A stretch of DNA of 64,000 bases from CAVQFB01 sp963711675 (GCA_963711675.1 CAVQFB010000011.1:310001-374000), one strand, 5' to 3'. Shown: positions 1 to 9,548, counted from the stretch's first letter. The notes: generated by a model not told the origin, from the sequence alone. Numbers and translations are program-made.

Positions 1-1
1 T

Positions 2-2302
2 GGGATGGGAGACTCGCTGTACCTCTACGGCGAGGCCCGATGGGCTCTGCGCACCGGCACGTGGTTCGAGCTGGGATACGCAATTCCCATCTTTCTCGCG
101 GTTCTGGTTCCGGCCACGTGGGAGTCGGAGTCGGCGTCGGAGTCGGAACCGGCCACGACGGGATCCAGCCATTGGGTGGTACCCTCGCCGGTCATACCGA
201 TCCTGTTTCCGCTCGCCGTTCTGCTGGTCACAACTCAACTCGGGGTGAAGGACCTGCGCATCGCGCGCCTCGCTGTCACAACGTCCTTCATCGTGGCCCT
301 CGCCCGGCTTGGCGTTACGCAGCATCGGCAGGTAGTTTCTTCGTCAAAGAGCGCGGAGATTTTGGAGGAACTGAAGGCTCAGCGCGGTTTTCTGCGCCTG
401 GTAATCGACTCCAACCCACAGTTGGTTTTTGCCAAGGATTGGGACGGCCATTTCACGCTGGCAAACCAAGCCGTGGCGGACATTTACGGCACCACCAGTG
501 AAGGTCTGGTGGGCAAGCGGGATTCCGACTTCAACTCCAGCGCCGCAGAGGTCGAGAACTTCCGCGGTGCCGACCGGCAGGTCATTACGACGGGAAAACC
601 TCTCCTGATCTCCGAGGAGACTGTGACGGACGCTCGCACGGGAGAGCGGCGGTGGTTCCAGACGCTTAAGGTTCCCCTGGTTTCGGCCGATGGCAAGATT
701 CGCCAGGTTCTGGGAGTAGCCACCGACATCAGCGCCCGCAAACAGGCGGAAGCCGCAGTTCTCGACTGGAAGAATCGCTACGAGGCAGCGGTTCTGGCCA
801 GCGGACAGATTATCTACGACTGGGAACCCACCCACGACCGCGTGACTCTGGGCGGCAGCCTTGGGCAAACTCTGGGCTATACCGTGGCGGACGCGAATTC
901 TCACGCTTGGTGGATGACGATTGTGCATCCCCAGGACCGGGATCCCTATGTCGCGGAGCTGGGACGCTGCATCGCATCCAAGAAACCTTTTCACATGGAA
1001 TATCGCGTGTGCCGGCGAGATGGCACGTATATCACTGTTCGTGATGACGGTTATTTCATACTCGATGCGGAGGGCAAGATTGCGCGGATGGTGGGCTTTG
1101 TCGGCGATGTGACCGAGCAACGATTGTTGGAAGCCCGGATGCGGCAGTCTCAGAAGATGGAAGAAGTCGGCCAATTAGCGGGTGGGGTAGCGCACGACTT
1201 CAATAACTTGTTGGGCGTCATCATCGGCCAAACGGAGTTACTTCTGCAGCGCATTCCGGCGGATGATCCACACTATAGGCGGGTCGACCAAATCCGGGGA
1301 GCCGCCATGCGCGGCGCCACTCTCACCCGGCAGCTGCTCGCGTTTGGGCGCAAACAGGTGCTGCAAGCCGAGATGCTGGATCTGAACCGCGTCCTGAAGA
1401 GCATCGGAGAACTGCTGCGGCGAATCATCGGGGAGGACGTCGAACTGGTTTTTCTTCCGGATGAGAATCTTGGCGTAACCAAGGCGGACCCTGCACAGGT
1501 GGAGCAAATCATCCTGAACCTGGCCGTAAACGCCAGAGACGCCATGCCGAAGGGCGGAAGGTTGATGATCGAGACCGGCAATATCGAGTTCGACGAGGAC
1601 TACTGCCGGCACCATCTTGGCGCGAGACCCGGAAAATACGTGATGCTTCGGGTGAGCGATACCGGATGTGGAATGGACAGCAAAACCATGGCCCACATCT
1701 TCGAGCCGTTCTTCACCACCAAAGAAGTGGGCAAAGGCACGGGGCTGGGCTTGTCGACGGTTTACGGAATTGTCAAACAAAGTGACGGCTTCATATGGGT
1801 AGATAGCCAGCCCGGTGAAGGCAGCGAGTTCACCGTGTTCCTTCCCCAGGCCGAAGCGCAGGTTGCGCCTGGCAATGGGCACGCGGTAAAGAGTCCGCCA
1901 TCGGGTGGTTCAGAAACTGTGCTTCTGGTGGAAGATGAGGCTGACTTCCGGGAGCTGGCCTGCGAGTCTCTGCGGGATCTGGGTTACAGAGTCTTGACCG
2001 CCGCCAATGGCCGCAGGGCGATGCAACTGGCCCAGGAAACTGGGGAGCCGATCGATCTGCTCGTTACAGACGTGGTCATGCCGGGCATGAGTGGACGCGA
2101 ACTGGTGGAGATGGTTCGCGTTCATCGCCCCGCCATCAAGATCCTTTATATGTCGGGTTACACGCGCGGAGTCATCGCCCAGCATGGCGTGCTGGAGTCA
2201 GGAACTTCGTTTCTTCAGAAGCCCTTTATGCCCTCCGATCTGGCCCGCACAGTCCGAGAGGCGCTTGACGCGAAAGTCTCGTCCACACCGGATGGCGGCT
2301 AG
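2..2302 (+). CDS. Hybrid sensor histidine kinase, PAS-PAS-HisKA-HATPase-REC (5' truncated)
   Basis: The reading frame is open to the left edge, so the N-terminus is probably missing; the first ATG in the window is at 5. Numbering from that ATG, hydrophobic segments at about 23-38 and 62-102 suggest the end of a membrane sensor. Two PAS domains follow (about 127-247 and 255-375), then a HisKA H-box AHDFNN with the phospho-acceptor His at about 397, N-box NLAVNARDA, G-boxes DTGCGMD and GTGLGLS, and a C-terminal receiver with acidic pair ED and phospho-acceptor Asp in LLVTDVVMP (about 689). A short Glu/Ser low-complexity stretch (SESASESE) lies at about 41-48. The signal and partner are unknown. 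It converges on the kdp operon but is not KdpD, lacking its KdpD/Usp architecture. Confidence 0.9.
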   Translation, partial: GMGDSLYLYGEARWALRTGTWFELGYAIPIFLAVLVPATWESESASESEPATTGSSHWVVPSPVIPILFPLAVLLVTTQLGVKDLRIARLAVTTSFIVALARLGVTQHRQVVSSSKSAEILEELKAQRGFLRLVIDSNPQLVFAKDWDGHFTLANQAVADIYGTTSEGLVGKRDSDFNSSAAEVENFRGADRQVITTGKPLLISEETVTDARTGERRWFQTLKVPLVSADGKIRQVLGVATDISARKQAEAAVLDWKNRYEAAVLASGQIIYDWEPTHDRVTLGGSLGQTLGYTVADANSHAWWMTIVHPQDRDPYVAELGRCIASKKPFHMEYRVCRRDGTYITVRDDGYFILDAEGKIARMVGFVGDVTEQRLLEARMRQSQKMEEVGQLAGGVAHDFNNLLGVIIGQTELLLQRIPADDPHYRRVDQIRGAAMRGATLTRQLLAFGRKQVLQAEMLDLNRVLKSIGELLRRIIGEDVELVFLPDENLGVTKADPAQVEQIILNLAVNARDAMPKGGRLMIETGNIEFDEDYCRHHLGARPGKYVMLRVSDTGCGMDSKTMAHIFEPFFTTKEVGKGTGLGLSTVYGIVKQSDGFIWVDSQPGEGSEFTVFLPQAEAQVAPGNGHAVKSPPSGGSETVLLVEDEADFRELACESLRDLGYRVLTAANGRRAMQLAQETGEPIDLLVTDVVMPGMSGRELVEMVRVHRPAIKILYMSGYTRGVIAQHGVLESGTSFLQKPFMPSDLARTVREALDAKVSSTPDGG

Positions 2303-2364
2303 GTCAGCCGCTCTCGATCAAGGTGGTGCTGGGAATCGCTCAGTGAAATTAAGGAGTGCGGCTT

Positions 2365-2955
2365 TTATTCAGCGCCTGTGGCCTTCGCCGCCGGGAATTG
2401 TTGATCAAGCTCGAGATTCAGTTCCAGGACATTCACTCGCGGTTCGCCAAGGAATCCCAGCTGACGATTTTCAGTGTGTTTGTCCACAAGTTGCCGCAAT
2501 TGGTCTTCCTTGACTCCACGTGCTTTCGCGACGCGCGGCACCTGGAATGCCGCCGCTGCGGGTGAGATTTCGGGATCAAGTCCGGACGCGGATGTGGTCA
2601 CCAGATCGATCGGGACGGGCGTGCCCGGATTATCGGCCTGAGCTGCGGCGACGTCACCCTTCACCCTGTCGATGAGTTTCTGATTGGTCGGCCCCAGTTG
2701 CGAGCCATTGGAATTCAAGGGGTCGTATCCGTTTCCGGCAGCCGACGGGCGCGAGTGGAAATAACCGGGTGAGGTAAACGCCTGCCCGATGATGCGCGAG
2801 CCGATGACCTTCCCGTTGGCCTCGATCAATTGTCCGTTCGCTTTTTTGGGAAACAGGACCTGCGCGATTCCGGTCACTACCAGCGGATAAATGATGCCGA
2901 GCAGGACGGTGGTTGCAATCGTCATGAGCACGGCAGTGATGAGATTTTTCTTCAT
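2365..2955 (-). CDS. kdpC: Potassium-transporting ATPase subunit KdpC
   Basis: 196-aa protein of typical KdpC length. An N-terminal membrane anchor (about 7-32, TAVLMTIATTVLLGIIYPLV) is followed by the periplasmic domain with family landmarks GSRIIGQAF, YFHSRPSAA and GYDP. KdpC stabilises the KdpFABC complex and raises its K+ affinity. It is the last gene of the operon, nine bases after kdpB. It faces the histidine kinase tail to tail across about 60 bases, where no strong terminator hairpin is evident. Confidence 0.96.
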   Translation of the reverse strand: MKKNLITAVLMTIATTVLLGIIYPLVVTGIAQVLFPKKANGQLIEANGKVIGSRIIGQAFTSPGYFHSRPSAAGNGYDPLNSNGSQLGPTNQKLIDRVKGDVAAAQADNPGTPVPIDLVTTSASGLDPEISPAAAAFQVPRVAKARGVKEDQLRQLVDKHTENRQLGFLGEPRVNVLELNLELDQQFPAAKATGAE

Positions 2956-2964
2956 GGCAGTTCC

Positions 2965-4995
2965 TTAAGCAAGCCCAACTCTGGTGATCACCATGTCGAT
3001 GAGCTTGATACCGATGAACGGAATAATGATTCCGCCTACACCGTAGATCCAGAGATTGCGGCGTAGAAGCGCGGCTGCTCCCATGGCGCGATATTTCACG
3101 CCGCGCAATGCCAGCGGGATGAGGGCAATAATAATGACCGCGTTGAAAATGACGGCGGACAAGACCGCTGATTGGGCAGTTTGCAAGCGCATGATGTTGA
3201 GCGCATTCAAGACTGGGAATGTACCCGCGAACATGGCTGGAATGATGGCGAAGTACTTGGCCACATCGTTCGCGATGGAGAAGGTGGTGAGCGAACCACG
3301 GGTCATGAGCAGTTGCTTGCCGATCTCCACGATTTCAATGAGCTTGGTGGGATTGGAGTCGAGGTCCACCATGTTTCCGGCTTCCTTGGCCGCTTGGGTG
3401 CCGGTGTTCATGGCGACTCCAACATCGGCTTGGGCGAGCGCTGGCGCGTCATTGGTGCCGTCGCCTGTCATCGCTACCAGTTTGCCATCCCCCTGTTCCC
3501 TCTTGATAAGGTCCATCTTCTCTTTGGGAGTAGCCTGGGCAAGGAAGTCATCCACCCCGGCTTCCCGCGCGATGGCGGCGGCGGTGAGCGGGTTATCCCC
3601 GGTGATCATGACGGTCTTAATGCCCATGGCACGAAGTTGATCAAAGCGCTCGCGGATGCCGCCCTTCACGACGTCCTTCAGTTCGATTACACCAAGCGCG
3701 CCGCGAGTCTTCTCTGCTACCACGAGAGGCGTGCCTCCAGACCGGGCGATGCGCTCGACAGTGGCTTTAACCTGTGGCGGCACCTCGTGGCCTTGTTGCA
3801 GCAGATAGTTCTGAACGGCATCCGCCGCACCTTTGCGGATTTCGAACCCGTTCAGGTCCACACCGGACATGCGGGTCTGAGCCGTAAACGGGACGAAGTG
3901 TGCCTCGTGCGACGCGAGTTCGCGCCCGCGCAAGCCATACTTTTCCTTGGCAAGGATCACAATGGAGCGACCTTCCGGCGTCTCGTCGGCCAGCGAAGAC
4001 AGCTGTGCGGCGTCGGCCAATTCCTTGTCAGTTACGCCGGGCGCGGGAACAAACTGCGCGGCTTGCCGGTTTCCGAGAGTGATCGTTCCGGTCTTGTCGA
4101 GGAGGAGCGTGTTCACGTCGCCGGCCGCTTCCACGGCGCGTCCCGACATGGCCAGCACGTTGTGCTGAACCAGGCGGTCCATGCCGGCGATACCGATGGC
4201 GGAAAGTAATCCACCGATGGTGGTGGGAATCAGGCAGACCAGCAGCGAGACCAGAACGAAGACGGTCTGCGGCGAACCTGAGTAGATGGCGAACGGCTGC
4301 AACGTGACGACCGCAAGAAGAAAAATAATTGTCAGCCCAGAGAGCAGGATGTTGAGCGCGATTTCGTTGGGAGTCTTTTGCCGCTCCGCGCCTTCGACCA
4401 GCGCGATCATGCGGTCGAGGAAGGTCTCGCCGGGATTCGAGGTGATCTTGACCTTGATCTTGTCTGATAAGACGCGCGTACCACCGGTTACGGCGGAGCG
4501 GTCGCCGCCGGCCTCGCGTATCACGGGCGCCGATTCTCCGGTAATAGCCGACTCATCGACCGAGGCGACCCCTTCGAGAATTTCGCCGTCGGATGGGACA
4601 AACTCACCTGCCGACACGAAACAGAGATCACCCGCGCGCAGCCTGGAACTCGGGATCTTCTCCACCTGGCCATTGTTCCCTGTAAGCCGATTGGCAATGG
4701 TTTCGGAGCGAGCCTTGCGCAGGGTGTCGGCTTGCGCCTTGCCCCTGCCCTCAGCCATGGCCTCGGCAAAATTCGCGAACAGCACCGTGAACCAGAGCCA
4801 GAGCGTGATCTGCAGGTTGAACTTGAAGGCTGCTCCGCCCTTGAAGAGCAGGACAGTGGTAATGACGCTTCCGATCTCAACCACGAACATGACAGGGTTG
4901 CCCATCATTTTGCGCGGGTTCAGCTTGAGGAGAGCATCCAGAATTGCCCGCCGGACGATCTTCCATTCCCAGATAACTCGCTTCTTCTTGGCCAT
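2965..4995 (-). CDS. kdpB: Potassium-transporting P-type ATPase subunit KdpB
   Basis: Catalytic subunit of the high-affinity K+ pump KdpFABC. It has the P-type ATPase phosphorylation motif DKTGTIT (near residue 300), TGES in the actuator domain, TGDNPLTA and the hinge motif GDGTNDAPALAQADVG. N- and C-terminal membrane helices are present. The ATG at 4995 (MAKKKRVIWEW) is preferred over an upstream in-frame ATG at 5040 because it has an AAGGA just upstream and avoids overlapping the end of kdpA. The length of about 676 aa matches the family. Reading frame intact, unlike kdpA. Confidence 0.96.
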   Translation of the reverse strand: MAKKKRVIWEWKIVRRAILDALLKLNPRKMMGNPVMFVVEIGSVITTVLLFKGGAAFKFNLQITLWLWFTVLFANFAEAMAEGRGKAQADTLRKARSETIANRLTGNNGQVEKIPSSRLRAGDLCFVSAGEFVPSDGEILEGVASVDESAITGESAPVIREAGGDRSAVTGGTRVLSDKIKVKITSNPGETFLDRMIALVEGAERQKTPNEIALNILLSGLTIIFLLAVVTLQPFAIYSGSPQTVFVLVSLLVCLIPTTIGGLLSAIGIAGMDRLVQHNVLAMSGRAVEAAGDVNTLLLDKTGTITLGNRQAAQFVPAPGVTDKELADAAQLSSLADETPEGRSIVILAKEKYGLRGRELASHEAHFVPFTAQTRMSGVDLNGFEIRKGAADAVQNYLLQQGHEVPPQVKATVERIARSGGTPLVVAEKTRGALGVIELKDVVKGGIRERFDQLRAMGIKTVMITGDNPLTAAAIAREAGVDDFLAQATPKEKMDLIKREQGDGKLVAMTGDGTNDAPALAQADVGVAMNTGTQAAKEAGNMVDLDSNPTKLIEIVEIGKQLLMTRGSLTTFSIANDVAKYFAIIPAMFAGTFPVLNALNIMRLQTAQSAVLSAVIFNAVIIIALIPLALRGVKYRAMGAAALLRRNLWIYGVGGIIIPFIGIKLIDMVITRVGLA

Positions 4996-5002
4996 AGATT
5001 CC

Positions 5003-6804
5003 TTAGAAAGTCTTGCCGGCACCCAGAAGCAGGTGCTCAAGGATGGGACCGAGACTCAGCGCCGGGAAAAATGTCAGCGCGCCTACGATGATGATCACGC
5101 CGATCAGAAGCACTGTGAACAGTGGCGTGGTCACGGGAAATGTGCCGAGCGACGGGGGCACATATTTCTTGCGCGCCAAATTGCCCGCGATTCCCAGCAT
5201 GGGGATGATCATCAGGAATCGGCCCGCCAGCATGGTGATTCCGATGGTGGTGTTGTACCAGAGTGTGTTTGCGCTCAGCCCGCCGAAAGCGGATCCGTTG
5301 TTTCCTGCACCCGAAACAAAGGCGTACAGAATTTCGGTGAAGCCGTGTGGGCCGGGATTGAAGATGGCCGATGTTCCGAATCCCTTAACGCTTGAAATGC
5401 CGGCGAAAATCAGAATCACCAGAGGAAAGATCAACGCGACCAGCATCGCCATCTTCACGTCGTAGGCTTCGATCTTCTTGCCCAGATATTCGGGCGTGCG
5501 GCCGACCATGAGTCCTGCGATGAACACGGCCAGAACTACATAGATCGAGAATTCCGTACATTCCCGAGCCGACTCCGCCGAAGATGACCTCGCTCAGCAT
5601 GATGTTGACGAGCGGAACCATTCCGCCCAGAGGTGTGTACGAATCATGCCAGCCGTTGATGGCGCCGCAACTGGCGTCGGTGGTCACGGTGGCAAACAAG
5701 AGCGGAGTTTGCGATGCCGAAGCGAGTCTCTTTGCCTTCCATGTTGCCACCGGACTGGAAAGCAGTCGCATGCTGATCTGCGCCGGCGAGAAGCGGATTG
5801 CCGCGAGCTTCGGCCCAATAAGCGGTCAATACGCCGGCCATAAACAGAATCGCCATGGCGGACCATACCGCCCAGCCGTGAGCTTGCGATCCGGTCATGC
5901 GACCGAGGGTGTACGTGAGTCCGGCCCCGATGGCGAAGATGCAAAACAGTTCGAAGAGATTGGTAAGGGGCGTGGGGTTTTCAAACGGATGCGAGCTGTT
6001 CGCGTTGAAAAATCCGCCACCGTTGGTGCCAAATTCCTTGATGATCTCCTGCGAAGCCACCGGACCTTGCGCGATGGTTTGCTCGGTGACAGCGTCCATG
6101 ACTGGCTTGCCATCCGGGCCTACTACCGGTTTTCCATCGGCACCGACGCGCTGCACCTGCTGAGGCTCGACCAGGGAAGCCTTGTCATAGGGCCGAAGAT
6201 TCTGCACGACTCCCTGCGAAACCAGGAACAGAGCGCCGACGACACAGAAGGGCAGGAGCAGCCAGAGACAGCAGCGGACGAAGTCGACCCAGAAGTTGCC
6301 GAGGGTTTCCATCTGCCGGCGGGCGATGCCGCGAATAAACGCGATGGCCAGCACGATGCCGGTGGCCGCCGAGGCGAAGTTGTGGTAAGCCAGCCCAGCC
6401 ATCTGGGTGAAATAGCTCATGGTGGACTCGCCCGAGTATTCCTGCCAGTTGGTATTGGTAGTGAACGAGGCAGCCGTGTTGAACGCCAGGTGCGTGGGTG
6501 CGACGGCACCAAATTTCTGCGGGTTGAAAGGCAGGAAGCCCTGGATACGCTGTATCAGATACAACAGCAGCATCGACACTGCGCTGAAGAGCAGCATGGA
6601 AATGGCGTACTCGGTCCAGCGCATCTCGTGGTTCTCGTCGACTCCCGTGACGCGATATAGCAGGCGTTCCACGGGGCGTAACACGGGATCGAGAAATGTA
6701 CGTTCGCCACTGAACACCTTCGTCATGAAGACGCCCAGGGGCTTCGTCACAGCGAAGATGAGCACCAGGAAAAACAGGATTTGAAACCAGCCATTGGCCG
6801 TCAT
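5003..6804 (-). CDS. kdpA: Potassium-transporting ATPase subunit KdpA, broken by two frameshifts
   Basis: K+-channel-like subunit of KdpFABC. All expected parts are present but in three frames. 6804 to about 5700 carries the start (MTANGWFQILFF), the selectivity-filter regions NTAASFTTNTNW and GTNGGGFFNANSSHPF. About 5700 to 5545 carries ATVTTDASCGAINGWHDS and GGVGSGMYG. About 5540 to 5003 carries VFIAGLMVGRTPEYLGKKI and the C-terminus. The joins are one-base shifts near 5697-5702 (after NSAL) and 5541-5550 (after MYGI). Protein sequence on both sides stays fully KdpA-like and the downstream genes are intact, so sequencing error is as likely as genuine inactivation. Confidence 0.9.
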
Positions 6805-6805
6805 C

Positions 6806-6895
6806 TCAGAACTTCTCCGGACGCAGCAATGCGTAGATCAGATACACCATGGTCAGAGCGCTCACCACCAGCATGATCAAAGATTCCGCACTCAT
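6806..6895 (-). CDS. kdpF: KdpF small membrane subunit (29 aa)
   Basis: Short ORF reading MSAESLIMLVVSALTM then VYLIYALLRPEKF, a single transmembrane helix ending in the LLRPEKF tail typical of KdpF. It stops one base before the kdpA start codon, the normal position for kdpF. KdpF is a lipid-like stabiliser of the Kdp complex. Identification rests on length, position and the C-terminal motif. Confidence 0.93.
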   Translation of the reverse strand: MSAESLIMLVVSALTMVYLIYALLRPEKF

Positions 6896-6935
6896 GTTTG
6901 TTTTGTCTCCGTCTCTTGTCCCGATGGCAGATCGG

Positions 6936-7022
6936 TCACTTCACCCGATCGCAGAAATGCACATAGCCAATCGACAAAGCAAAGAATGCGATCGTGACCG
7001 CAACCCAAAGAATGTCTTCCAC
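6936..7022 (-). CDS. 28-aa single-helix membrane protein upstream of kdpF
   Basis: GTG-initiated ORF reading VEDILWVAVTIAFFALS then IGYVHFCDRVK, with an AAGGAG Shine-Dalgarno six bases before the GTG. It has one transmembrane helix and a short basic tail. It is the gene immediately before kdpF in the same direction, with about 40 bases between them. I do not know a named family, though similar very small ORFs occur ahead of kdpF in other genomes (from memory). A role as an extra small Kdp subunit or regulator is inference. Confidence 0.7.
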   Translation of the reverse strand: MEDILWVAVTIAFFALSIGYVHFCDRVK

Positions 7023-7147
7023 AAGTTCTCCTTGAACGAAAAACCAGAGTCACCGAACTGGGGGCGTGGACGTGCCGCCGATTCAGGCAGCGCGTCTGGG
7101 CTCAGCCTTCTCCAGCACCGGCTGGAGAGCCGAGATGTCGGTCTCAG

Positions 7148-7273
7148 TCAGCTGGACAGGCACAAGTTTACGGGCTTCTGGGGCCAGGCTTCCTTCCAGA
7201 GTGCGACCAGAAACCGCAGGTAGAATGGCACCCCAACCGCACAAACCGCCGCCAGTATTGCCCGCGCTTCCAT
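7148..7273 (-). CDS. 41-aa membrane protein at the head of the kdp operon, possibly frameshifted
   Basis: ATG at 7273 is preceded by a strong GGAGG seven bases upstream. The product starts MEARAILAAVCAVGVP and continues FYLRFLVALWKEAWP, one transmembrane helix, stopping at 7148. A one-base shift near 7195 would join it to another open frame that runs to 7083 and reads naturally (LVPVQLTETDISALQPV, ending EKAEPRRAA), giving a protein of about 63 aa. Given other indels in this window I suspect the longer form is real. It is the first ORF after the putative kdp operator. Function unknown. Confidence 0.55.
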   Translation of the reverse strand: MEARAILAAVCAVGVPFYLRFLVALWKEAWPQKPVNLCLSS

Positions 7274-7340
7274 TGCAGCCTCCGGCTTCAACTTCTCCCC
7301 GCCAGACCGGCCAGCCCTGATTACATTGGATAACAAGGAC

Positions 7341-7379
7341 CGTAAAGCCCGAATAAAAAGTTCGTAAAGAAGTCGTAAA
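7341..7379 (-). promoter_or_regulatory. Four-repeat operator upstream of the kdp operon
   Basis: On the plus strand CGTAAA, AATAAA, CGTAAA, CGTAAA begin at 7341, 7352, 7363 and 7374, an exact 11-bp period (TTTACG-N5 units on the minus strand). Hexamers spaced by five bases resemble the E. coli KdpE site TTTATA-N5-TTTACA and OmpR-family tandem sites in general. The promoter-proximal TTTACG is followed after 17 bases by TAATCA, a possible -35/-10 pair. It lies about 70 bases before the first kdp-operon ORF. The same array occurs before the porin gene. Confidence 0.7.
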
Positions 7380-7534
7380 GGTCCTGTTTTGGTCCGGCCA
7401 AAGCCTTGGCATCGCGCTCAGCAACGATGCAGGAAGAACCGAAGCAGCAGTCCGTGCTGCAGTCAGGCCCAACTGTCGAATGCTGCTCCGGTTCACGCAG
7501 CGACTGTGGTCGTTCAGCCCAGGCGTCGGCAGGG

Positions 7535-9388
7535 TTAGAACTTCACCATGATGGCGTACCTCATGCTGGGTTCGTCTTTCCGCAAGTCGGGACAGAAACC
7601 CGCGCTCCCTGCCACGCAGGTGAAACCAGGCGTTGCCGACAAGAGCGGGCCCGGCGTGAAGCTGGTAGTGCCCACCACAGATCCGGCAGATGGATTGGGA
7701 ATCGTGCCGGGAGCGATATTGTCTCCGGGCGTGATTCCTCCGCGACCTGACCAGTACGGAACATTGGCGTGGCGATAACCATACTCAGCACGGAAAGTGA
7801 TGTACTGTTTGGGCATCCAGTCGAAGGTGAGCGAAGTGTCCCAGGCTTTAAAGGGATCGCCGGGGTTCTGCGTAAAGTAAGGCGAACCGGTGATGGCATC
7901 GGCTCCGTTGATCGGAGGAAGCAGAGTCAGATATCGACCCGGATTGTCCATGGCGCCGCCGCCAACGGTAATGCCGTAGGTGTCCTTCTTAAACCAAAAG
8001 CGGTTGTAGAGCATCCAGCCGGCGAAGGACTGCTTGCTGCTGGTGGCGGTGTTGTGATGGCAGTTCACATTATTGTTGATGGTCCGGCCCTGTGCAGTGA
8101 CGAACGAACCACTGCCGCCATACTCGCAGCCCAAGTCTCCGGTAAGGGAGAACGCCATCTTGTCGAGAGTTTTTTCAGGCCGGTCGTAGTACTTGATCTC
8201 GACGCTGTCGTCGGTATGGATGCGGGAGCGGCCGAAGTGGCCATCTCCGTTGCCAAGCGTGTCTTCGCCCATGCCATAGTTGTTGAAGACCAACGACAAC
8301 CAAGGCTTCGGGCGATACAAGATCTGCCCTCCGAGACCAGGCTTGCTGCCTAACCGGCCGTAGGATTGCCATCCGTTGATGATCCAGGGCTCAATCTTCA
8401 ACTTGTCGGTTGGGAACCACTGAATGCGGAGCCCGTTGAAGAACCAAGGGGTGTTCGATGAGACATAGGAAGGCTGGTAAGCCCAGTTATCAAAGTTGTA
8501 GTAGCTAAAAAGACCTATGTAGGAAACGAAGATTCCAGCGTCGACGTTGAGACCATGGTTTACGTGGAACTGGTAACCGGCGTTGGCTTCCGAGACATAT
8601 TTGTAAGCACCGCGAAGGTCCCATTGCCCGCGACCGGGGCTTGCGTCGTTGCGCGGTGTGGTGACACCGAACATTCCATTCATGGTCAGGATCCGGGCGC
8701 GGACGTCTTGCCAGTGGAAGTTGCCACCAAAACTGATCTGCTCTATCTGGACTTCGTTGGAGCGGAAGATTTCTGTGGAACCGCCCATGGAATCGTCTCT
8801 GGGATGATTGAAATCCGCGATGTAATGGGCGTCCATACGGATTTCTGGCGTGAAAAATTTCGAGTCCCACACGACATCCTTGTTGCGCGGATTGCCGTTC
8901 AGCCAGGTCCAGTCGGCGTAGGCAAAAGGCTCCGTGGGCGCTGGCTTTTCGGGCAAGCCTGTGCGCGCCTCTTGTGGCGGATCAACAGCCGCATTTGACG
9001 AGACCGCTTCGGTGACCGGGGCCCCCGGCGCGGCGGCGGGTTTTGGACTCGCAGCAGACGCCAGCGGCGGGTCGCCCAACGCGCGGCTTTTCAGCTCTGC
9101 CTTGAGCGCATCAATTTCCGCCTGCATCGCCGCCAACTGCTTCGCCACAGCCGGCGATATCCCTGGATCGGGAGCCGGTGCGGTGCTGGGATCTGGATTG
9201 CTGGTCGTGTCGGCGGCATGACCCGATCCATCTGGCACTGGTTCATTCAAAGCCGCCATGTTGGTCCCAGCCTGAGCCTTGGCTTGGGCCACACAGCGCT
9301 GCGCCGTAAGAAAAACCGAAACGATAGCCAGAGCAACGGTCAGGGCTGCGCTGGAGAAATACTTGCGTGTACATGAGTTACTTGTCAT
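7535..9388 (-). CDS. Outer-membrane beta-barrel porin (OmpL/BBP2-like)
   Basis: Signal peptide (about 8-36, ending RCVAQA), a Pro/Ala-rich linker, a short coiled coil (VAKQLAAMQAEIDALKAELK), then a barrel rich in alternating aromatic strands and ending MVKF with C-terminal Phe. It resembles the putative beta-barrel porin-2 family. The ATG at 9388 follows GAAGGAAAG; the longer in-frame start at 9424 is less likely. It lies upstream of kdp in the same direction and shares its unusual operator, suggesting it supplies an outer-membrane route for solutes, perhaps K+, under the same control. Substrate specificity cannot be read from sequence. Confidence 0.82.
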   Translation of the reverse strand: MTSNSCTRKYFSSAALTVALAIVSVFLTAQRCVAQAKAQAGTNMAALNEPVPDGSGHAADTTSNPDPSTAPAPDPGISPAVAKQLAAMQAEIDALKAELKSRALGDPPLASAASPKPAAAPGAPVTEAVSSNAAVDPPQEARTGLPEKPAPTEPFAYADWTWLNGNPRNKDVVWDSKFFTPEIRMDAHYIADFNHPRDDSMGGSTEIFRSNEVQIEQISFGGNFHWQDVRARILTMNGMFGVTTPRNDASPGRGQWDLRGAYKYVSEANAGYQFHVNHGLNVDAGIFVSYIGLFSYYNFDNWAYQPSYVSSNTPWFFNGLRIQWFPTDKLKIEPWIINGWQSYGRLGSKPGLGGQILYRPKPWLSLVFNNYGMGEDTLGNGDGHFGRSRIHTDDSVEIKYYDRPEKTLDKMAFSLTGDLGCEYGGSGSFVTAQGRTINNNVNCHHNTATSSKQSFAGWMLYNRFWFKKDTYGITVGGGAMDNPGRYLTLLPPINGADAITGSPYFTQNPGDPFKAWDTSLTFDWMPKQYITFRAEYGYRHANVPYWSGRGGITPGDNIAPGTIPNPSAGSVVGTTSFTPGPLLSATPGFTCVAGSAGFCPDLRKDEPSMRYAIMVKF

Positions 9389-9509
9389 GGTCTTTCCTTC
9401 TTCGCTCCCTGTCTTGCTCAGCACGCACCGAATTCACCCGGCAGTTTCCGTCGAGACACACTGTCGTTGCGCGCCGAATTTCGGGATTAAGCGATTACAT
9501 CAAGAAGGG

Positions 9510-9548
9510 CATAAAGATCGCGTAAAAAATCCGTAAAGAGCTCATAAA
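9510..9548 (-). promoter_or_regulatory. Four-repeat operator upstream of the porin gene
   Basis: Plus-strand hexamers CATAAA, CGTAAA, CGTAAA and CATAAA begin at 9510, 9521, 9532 and 9543, exactly 11 bp apart, matching number, period and consensus of the kdp operator. They lie about 120 bases before the porin ATG. A TGTAATC/TTAATC region further downstream could contain the -10, but spacing is not decisive. Confidence 0.68.

Noticed and set aside
344..1174. 276-codon minus-strand frame opposite the histidine kinase
   Set aside because: Antisense shadow of a gene with clear PAS/HisKA domains; no recognisable protein features.
3172..4209. 345-codon plus-strand frame opposite kdpB
   Set aside because: Shadow of kdpB caused by GC-rich codon use.
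5584..6660. 358-codon plus-strand frame opposite kdpA
   Set aside because: The opposite strand carries KdpA signature motifs; this frame has none.
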